From Spirochaetota bacterium (lineage in GTDB: Bacteria; Spirochaetota; Spirochaetia; JABEVK01), in the NCBI GenBank assembly GCA_020049045.1, contig JAIFLN010000110.1, positions 1-46,589 of the forward strand: DNA of 46,589 nucleotides. Direction: 5' to 3'. Made by a program: the position numbers and the translations under genes. Positions 42,079-46,589 of this stretch are shown here, piece by piece; the stretch's first letter is position 1, and each line of letters begins with the position of its first letter. The notes below the pieces were generated by a model. The model was given only the letters and a program-made list of their open reading frames with translations, did no database searches and was not told the origin of the DNA.

Positions 42079-43749
42079 TTACCGAAGGTTCCAGGGAAAG
42101 TCTCCGAAACGGAAGGGAATCTTTCCCGTAGGCAGAATTTCCCCGGTCAAAGTTGCCGCAGCCACCTCAAACGCAGCCACATTGGTACCAAAAACAGCCA
42201 CGGCGTCCTTCACCCACGGAACCTCTTTGAGGTAGACAGGGGAAAGCACGGAAACAACCGCGACTTTTTCCCGATAGGGTTCCAATGCCTTGAGGTAGGC
42301 CAAACCTCCGGGAGTCGCCAGAAAAAATACTGTCCTTGGCGCAGAGGCCACCCTGGCGACAATCGACTTCAGAAGAGCCGGGTCAGAACCAAAAAAATCA
42401 TATTCATATTCGAGAAAAACAGCCCCGGGAAAGCGGGTGGAAAAAACCCGGTACGAGCTTTCATAGGGGCTGACAATGAGCGGCACACCCTCGGCAGACT
42501 TCCATGGAAGTGATCCAGAAGCCAGGACAGAGGCGCCCCGGGCTGTCTGTTGAAGCACAAAAGGATCGGCTTCAGGAACCGGAATCGTGAGCGACTCAGG
42601 ATTAGGCAGGAGGGGGACAGCCATGGGCCCCTTGAGATAGGTCAGCTTGAGTTCAATAACGCGCCGGACCGATGTCTTCAATTCCTGCAGAAACACATCG
42701 TCGCGCTTCGCCCGGTTGACCAGATCGTCCCAGGTTTCATATTGAGCCCGGGCAGGTTTGGAAATCAAGAGAAGGTCGTTTCCGGCGTCCAAGGCTTGCT
42801 CGGCGGCCTGGGCAATCGTCCAACCGACAGGTCTCGCCCCTTCCATATACAAATCGTCGGTGAGCACAACTCCTTGGAAACCAAGCTCTTTCCGCAGCAA
42901 TCCGTTGATCAGCTGTTCGCTCAACGATGCCGGAAGATTGTTGTTGGTCACCTCTGGAAACGCAATGTGACCACTCATGATGGCCCCCAGGCCTTCAGCA
43001 ATCATCATCTGATAAGGAACCAGCTCCCGCTTTTCCAGCGTTTCACGGTTGATGTGGATGATGGGAAGTCTGCCGTGGCTATCGACCCCTGTGTCGCCAT
43101 GTCCGGGAAAATGCTTGGCAGTGGCGACGACACCTTGTGACCGCAAACCCTGGTAGAAGGCCATACCAAGCACCCCGGCTTGAACGGGGTCCTGAGAAAA
43201 AGAGCGGGGACCAATGACGTCGGCAGCAGCGTTGGAGTATAAGTCGACAGAAGGGGCAAAATTCATATTGACACCCATCTGCCGGAGTTCCGCACCCAAC
43301 AATCGCCCGGTTTTCCAAGCATCGGAGGGTAACCCGGAAGACCCCAATGACAAGTTTCCCGGCGTTGTGGTAGTCGTGCCCTTGATATGTCTTACCCAGC
43401 CACCCTCCTGGTCTGTGGCCACCAGAAGGGGAATTCGAAAACGGGTTTTTTGGGATCGCGCCTGCAGAATTGCCGAAGCCTGGGCAACCTGAGCCGGTGT
43501 ACCGGCGTTCCAACCGAAGTATTTGACACCGCCCAGGGAACGGTTTTCAACCCAGGCAAGAATAGCGGCATCAGGAACCGGATCGGGAAAAGCGAGCATC
43601 AGGACTTGACTGGCCAGTTCGGGGATGGTCATGGCTGCGACCAGTTCGGCAGCCAGAGGACCGGGCTCTTTTTTATCCCAAAAATCAAGAGCAGTGAGGG
43701 AACCTGTCCCGAGGAGGAAAAGGAGACTCCAAAAAGCAAAGAGGCGCAT
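42079..43749 (-). CDS. Exported glycoside hydrolase family 3 beta-N-acetylhexosaminidase (NagZ-like)
   Basis: A 556-residue protein with a signal peptide (M-R-L-F-A-F-W-S-L-L-F-L-L-G-T-G, cleavage near T-A-L). The GH3 barrel includes A-T-D-Q-E-G-G-W-V-R, the NagZ-type catalytic loop K-H-F-P-G-H-G-D-T-G-V-D-S-H with the acid/base His-Asp pair, and the nucleophile in V-V-L-T-D-D-L-Y-M-E-G-A. A second alpha/beta domain follows from about residue 370. NagZ enzymes remove GlcNAc from muropeptides; most are cytoplasmic, so an exported form suggests periplasmic trimming of cell wall. No lipobox is present. A GATAAG hexamer ends 7 nt before ATG 43749. Forms an operon with the GNAT gene. Confidence 0.9.
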   Translation of the reverse strand: MRLFAFWSLLFLLGTGSLTALDFWDKKEPGPLAAELVAAMTIPELASQVLMLAFPDPVPDAAILAWVENRSLGGVKYFGWNAGTPAQVAQASAILQARSQKTRFRIPLLVATDQEGGWVRHIKGTTTTTPGNLSLGSSGLPSDAWKTGRLLGAELRQMGVNMNFAPSVDLYSNAAADVIGPRSFSQDPVQAGVLGMAFYQGLRSQGVVATAKHFPGHGDTGVDSHGRLPIIHINRETLEKRELVPYQMMIAEGLGAIMSGHIAFPEVTNNNLPASLSEQLINGLLRKELGFQGVVLTDDLYMEGARPVGWTIAQAAEQALDAGNDLLLISKPARAQYETWDDLVNRAKRDDVFLQELKTSVRRVIELKLTYLKGPMAVPLLPNPESLTIPVPEADPFVLQQTARGASVLASGSLPWKSAEGVPLIVSPYESSYRVFSTRFPGAVFLEYEYDFFGSDPALLKSIVARVASAPRTVFFLATPGGLAYLKALEPYREKVAVVSVLSPVYLKEVPWVKDAVAVFGTNVAAFEVAAATLTGEILPTGKIPFRFGDFPWNLR

Positions 43750-43756
43750 ATGGCTT

Positions 43757-43762
43757 CTTATC
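43757..43762 (-). promoter_or_regulatory. -10-like element of the GH3 gene
   Basis: Minus strand GATAAG, 7 nt before the ATG at 43749, with no Shine-Dalgarno sequence between and only a weak -35. An 8-bp palindrome CCGATCGG (43762-43769) overlaps it. Confidence 0.35.
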
Positions 43763-43771
43763 CGATCGGCC

Positions 43772-43800
43772 GTGAAATTTCCAGCCCGTTCCGTTAATCT
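43772..43800 (+). promoter_or_regulatory. Promoter of the secreted transglutaminase-like gene, leaderless geometry
   Basis: GTGAAA (43772-43777), 17 bp, TAATCT (43795-43800), ending 6 nt before the ATG at 43807. Confidence 0.35.
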
Positions 43801-43806
43801 GTGGTC

Positions 43807-45204
43807 ATGCGCTTTGTTTTGTTTCTGCTGAGTCTTGTTTTGTGGTTGCCACCGCTCACTGCTCTGCGCCTCGAGCCGCTACCACAAGCGGCAGCCCGCC
43901 CTTCAACGGGGTCGCCCCTCGATCAAGAAGGCCTGCTCGACCTTGCTCTGGTCTTTTCAGGGGTTCCCGCCTCTGCTGTTCCGGCTTACCGCTCTGTCTT
44001 TGAACGCTGGAGTACCGAGTTCCAAGCGGCCTCCGATCCGAACTGGGACAGTGCCCGCAAAGCCGATAACCTCCTTCAGTTTCTTCATACACGGCTGAAG
44101 AGCTATTCAACCTATCAGACCAGGTTGGATGTTCTGGTTGACCGAGGTACCTACAACTGCGTTTCCTCGGCCCTGGCCTATATGATTATGGGGCGTTCAG
44201 TCGGTCTCGATGTCCAGGCGGTATCGACCCTTGACCATGCTTTTGCCTTGGTCAGGCTTCCAGGAGGGCGGGAAGTCGATGTGGAAACCACAACAAAGTT
44301 CGGCTTTGATCCTGGAACAAAAACGGAATTTACCGACAGTTTCGGGCACACAGGTTTCGCCTACGTGCCACCGGGAAAATATGCCAAGCGCCAGGTCATC
44401 ACTGACCGCGAGTTGTTGGGACTGTTAGTTCAAAACCGAATGGCCGATTTTCAACGTGACGGGCGGGTGGAAGAAGCCGTAGGTCCCGCCATCGACCGTT
44501 GGACGATTGAGGGAACTCCGGCAGCCTTTAAGACACTGGTGGACAGTTTCGTCAACTATGCTTCCTGGCTCAACGGCCGCAAGGAGTTTCTCAAGGGCCT
44601 CAATCTGGTTGAGGATATGGTTGCTGTGACGGGGCAAATTCCTGAAGCTAGGGACCTAGCCTGGGCGTTTCTGAACAATCACGTCAACCAGCTTTTGGAC
44701 CGGCAGGATTTTGCGGGAGCGCAGGCGGCCACCCTGACCTGGAAGAACCGGGGTTTCTTGACAGAGACGCAATCTTCACAAACCCAGGCTGTCATCGCTG
44801 ACCGGCAACTGTCGTCTGCTGTTAAAAATCAGCCCTTCGCACAGGCGGCCACCCTGGTAGACCAAGCTTTCAGCCAGGGCATTCTAACCTCAGCGCGGCG
44901 ACAGGAATTGCTCTCGTACCTTTACGGTCAAGAGGTGCAGCGCGTAGCCTCTTCCCGGGGCGCACAAGCTGCCTGGCAGTTCCTTGGCACCCTGCCAGCT
45001 GAGGTTCAAGCACTCTCCAGCCTCGCCAAAGCCAAAGAAGTCTATGCTTACAACTGGAGTGTGGAGGTTCATAATCAGTTCGCCAAGCTCTGGAATGCCG
45101 GGAAGAAGGCCGATGCACGGCAGTTACTAGAGGACGCGATGCGGCTCCTGCCCGAAAGCGCGCTCCTGAAAAAAGATCTGGTCTTAAGTCAGGGAAACTC
45201 CTGA
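43807..45204 (+). CDS. Secreted transglutaminase-like protein with intact catalytic triad and helical repeat tail
   Basis: A 465-residue protein with a signal peptide (M-R-F-V-L-F-L-L-S-L-V-L-W-L-P-P). The transglutaminase-like core (about residues 70-165) keeps C118 in G-T-Y-N-C-V-S-S, H144 in L-D-H-A-F-A-L-V and D158 in E-V-D-V-E-T-T, so the Cys-His-Asp triad is complete; the layout resembles SirB1-type rather than TgpA-type domains. The remaining 250 residues are helical and TPR-like (repeated A-x-x-L-x-x-x-A patterns; W-N-A-G-K-K-A-D-A-R-Q-L-L-E-D-A). It is probably a periplasmic cysteine peptidase or cross-linking enzyme; substrate unknown. ATG 43807 is preferred to GTG 43801, which sits directly after the -10-like TAATCT. 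Confidence 0.78.
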   Translation: MRFVLFLLSLVLWLPPLTALRLEPLPQAAARPSTGSPLDQEGLLDLALVFSGVPASAVPAYRSVFERWSTEFQAASDPNWDSARKADNLLQFLHTRLKSYSTYQTRLDVLVDRGTYNCVSSALAYMIMGRSVGLDVQAVSTLDHAFALVRLPGGREVDVETTTKFGFDPGTKTEFTDSFGHTGFAYVPPGKYAKRQVITDRELLGLLVQNRMADFQRDGRVEEAVGPAIDRWTIEGTPAAFKTLVDSFVNYASWLNGRKEFLKGLNLVEDMVAVTGQIPEARDLAWAFLNNHVNQLLDRQDFAGAQAATLTWKNRGFLTETQSSQTQAVIADRQLSSAVKNQPFAQAATLVDQAFSQGILTSARRQELLSYLYGQEVQRVASSRGAQAAWQFLGTLPAEVQALSSLAKAKEVYAYNWSVEVHNQFAKLWNAGKKADARQLLEDAMRLLPESALLKKDLVLSQGNS

Positions 45205-45241
45205 TGTATTATTATGCATTTCCCTTGCATTAATTCTCATA
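45203..45241. promoter_or_regulatory. Tandem ARG boxes before argR
   Basis: Two matches to the ArgR operator core TGAAT-N4-ATTCA: TGTATTATTATGCA (45205-45218) and TGCATTAATTCTCA (45226-45239). They start exactly 21 bp apart, which equals two 18-bp boxes with the canonical 3-bp spacer. The second box covers the argR -35 element, so ArgR should repress its own operon when arginine is abundant. Confidence 0.6.
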
Positions 45242-45253
45242 TATTGATACGAT
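45225..45253 (+). promoter_or_regulatory. Promoter of argR-argC, leaderless geometry
   Basis: TTGCAT (45225-45230), 17 bp, TACGAT (45248-45253), ending 7 nt before the ATG at 45261, with no Shine-Dalgarno sequence. The -35 lies within the second ARG box. Confidence 0.6.
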
Positions 45254-45260
45254 CATCGAT

Positions 45261-45725
45261 ATGAAGGGACGAGTCGACCGGCTGAAAGCCGTCAAGAAAG
45301 CCATCTCCCAAAACGGGGTAGCCAATCAGGAAGGCCTCCTGACTCTGCTGCTGCGCGATGGCTATGAGGTTACTCAGGCAACTCTCAGCCGTGATTTGAA
45401 AGTTTTAAGGGTGGGTAAAGTCAGTGCTCCCGATGGCAGCTACATCTATGCCCTTCCCGAGGAATCGGACCGCAGCCAGGAGGAGCTCATCCGCGACTTC
45501 CAGCGGGGTTACCTCAGTATGGAGTCTTCCGAGAACCTGGTGGTGCTAAAGACGCTTCCCGGCCATGCCCAGGCTACCGCATGGGCCCTCGACAATCTGG
45601 AGCTGCCGGAAATTCTTGGAACCGTGGCCGGGGACGATACGATTTTGATCATTTTAAGGCAGGGGTCGGATTTTGACGCTCTGCAGCGGTCCCTGGTCCG
45701 CCTGATGCCGGGTTGGGAGGTCTGA
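45261..45725 (+). CDS. argR: Arginine repressor ArgR
   Basis: A 154-residue protein. The N-terminal winged helix (residues 1-70) contains the recognition helix A-T-L-S-R-D-L-K-V-L. The C-terminal oligomerisation and arginine-binding domain has G-T-V-A-G-D-D-T-I-L-I-I, with the paired Asp that contact L-arginine. As a hexamer it represses arginine biosynthesis genes. It sits directly before argC (1-nt gap) and behind two ARG boxes, so the context agrees fully with autoregulation. Confidence 0.95.
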   Translation: MKGRVDRLKAVKKAISQNGVANQEGLLTLLLRDGYEVTQATLSRDLKVLRVGKVSAPDGSYIYALPEESDRSQEELIRDFQRGYLSMESSENLVVLKTLPGHAQATAWALDNLELPEILGTVAGDDTILIILRQGSDFDALQRSLVRLMPGWEV

Positions 45726-45726
45726 C

Positions 45727-46589
45727 ATGACGGCAGCCGTGATTGGTGCGACAGGTTACACAGGCATGGTTCTGTTGAGACTCTTGGAAGCTCACCCGAA
45801 GGTCACACAGATCATCGCGGTTTCGAGCTCAAAGCCTGGTGAAGCTATCGGTGTCGAAGATCCCGGCTTGGGTCCGCTTTCAGACAAGTATGGCGGTACC
45901 GGAGGCAAGTTCGTAACGGTGGAACAGGCGGCACGGATGACCCCGGAGGTTGTGTTTGCGGCCCTTCCACACCTCGCCAGCGCGTCGGTATGCGCCCCGT
46001 TTTTTGGAAAAAGCGTGGTCATCGACCTTTCTGCCGACTTCCGCATCAAGGACCGTGCCGTTTTCGCCCAAGCCTATGGTCAGGAACCACCCCGCCCGGA
46101 TCTCCTTGATCAGGCGGTGTACGGTCTGGCAGAGTGGCATACTGAAGCGATCAAAAAAGCCGACCTGATTGCCAACCCCGGTTGTTATACGACCTGTTCT
46201 CTTCTCCCTTTGCTTCCTCTTTACCAAAACGGGATTGTCGAGCCCCGAGTTCTGATCAACGCCTTAAGCGGTATTTCAGGTGCGGGGAAAAAGGCCGAGC
46301 TGAAGTACCTTCTATCCGAAAGGGCAGAGAGTGTTCAGCTTTACAGCCCAGGCCGCAAACACAGGCACACGCAGGAAATTGAAACGGAATTGAGGTTCGC
46401 CGATACCGCAGCCCAGGTGCTGTTCAACCCCCATCTGGTGCCGATGAAGCGGGGCATGGAGGCAACCATCGTTGTCGATCTGAAACCTGGAAAAACCCTG
46501 GCAGAGGCTGAAGCAGCCTGGTTCCAGGCGTATTCTGGCAGGCCTTTTGCCCGTTATGTCGGTTCACGCCTTCCAGCTTCCTCTGAGGT
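45727..46589 (+). CDS. argC: N-acetyl-gamma-glutamyl-phosphate reductase ArgC, 3' truncated by window end
   Basis: The first 287 codons are visible and the frame runs off the end without a stop. The N-terminal NADP-binding Rossmann motif is G-A-T-G-Y-T-G, the catalytic cysteine is C153 in N-P-G-C-Y-T-T, and a conserved His block R-K-H-R-H-T-Q-E-I follows. It performs the third step of arginine biosynthesis, reducing N-acetylglutamyl phosphate to the semialdehyde. ATG 45727 has GGGAGG 6 nt upstream, inside the end of argR, so the two are co-transcribed. Further arg genes probably continue to the right. Confidence 0.96.
   Translation, partial: MTAAVIGATGYTGMVLLRLLEAHPKVTQIIAVSSSKPGEAIGVEDPGLGPLSDKYGGTGGKFVTVEQAARMTPEVVFAALPHLASASVCAPFFGKSVVIDLSADFRIKDRAVFAQAYGQEPPRPDLLDQAVYGLAEWHTEAIKKADLIANPGCYTTCSLLPLLPLYQNGIVEPRVLINALSGISGAGKKAELKYLLSERAESVQLYSPGRKHRHTQEIETELRFADTAAQVLFNPHLVPMKRGMEATIVVDLKPGKTLAEAEAAWFQAYSGRPFARYVGSRLPASSE

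Overview
The window reads as a contiguous piece of a gene-dense bacterial chromosome, most probably from a free-living member of the Spirochaetota (Treponema/Spirochaeta-like). The reasons are the block cNMP-binding protein, ECF sigma factor, cysS and murB, which matches my recollection of Treponema pallidum TP0089-TP0092; an Rpn nuclease with a GKAE-repeat tail; and outer-membrane-type proteins ending in Phe. This is inference from gene content; no search was run. No rRNA, tRNA, CRISPR array, prophage or insertion sequence was seen. The longest non-coding stretches are 25014-25156 and 8907-9023, so no gap exceeds 300 bases.

Layout. 1-2442: 3' part of the error-prone polymerase dnaE2. 2457-8906 (minus): a 2149-residue exported protein of about 19 Ig-like modules ending in a beta-barrel-like domain. 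9024-16943: a tightly overlapping recC-recB-recD operon. 16895-17722 (minus): a PAS-GGDEF protein cut short where it runs into recD. 17779-21772: sbcD-sbcC. 21759-25013 (minus) and 25157-26359: a large uncharacterised, probably glycan-active protein and a divergent ROK regulator, with palindromes at both predicted transcription starts. 26328-28967 (minus): valS. 29033-30028 (minus): rpn, whose ribosome binding site lies in the terminator of the upstream gene. 30094-31326 (minus): a double cNMP-domain regulator. 31396-35723 (minus): the operon cysS, ECF sigma, anti-sigma-like membrane protein, small exported protein, and a membrane-anchored IPT/TIG protein with a degenerate transglutaminase domain. 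35753-36667: murB. 36676-37698 (minus): a Trp-rich beta-barrel-like protein. 37797-39125: ackA. 39151-39996 (minus): M28 peptidase. 40067-41290: dacA. 41247-43749 (minus): GH3 and GNAT. 43807-45204: a secreted transglutaminase-like protein with an intact triad. 45261-46589: argR and the start of argC behind tandem ARG boxes.

How the genes fit together. dnaE2, recCBD and sbcDC form a neighbourhood for double-strand-end processing and damage tolerance. murB, dacA and the GH3 enzyme serve peptidoglycan synthesis and trimming. ackA points to acetate-forming energy metabolism, and argR/argC to arginine biosynthesis, which suits a free-living rather than host-restricted life.

Two architectural features recur. 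Many first genes have a -10-like hexamer only 6-8 nt before the start codon and no Shine-Dalgarno sequence, which predicts leaderless mRNAs. All seven convergent gene pairs are packed to within 25 bp, and four overlap in their coding ends.
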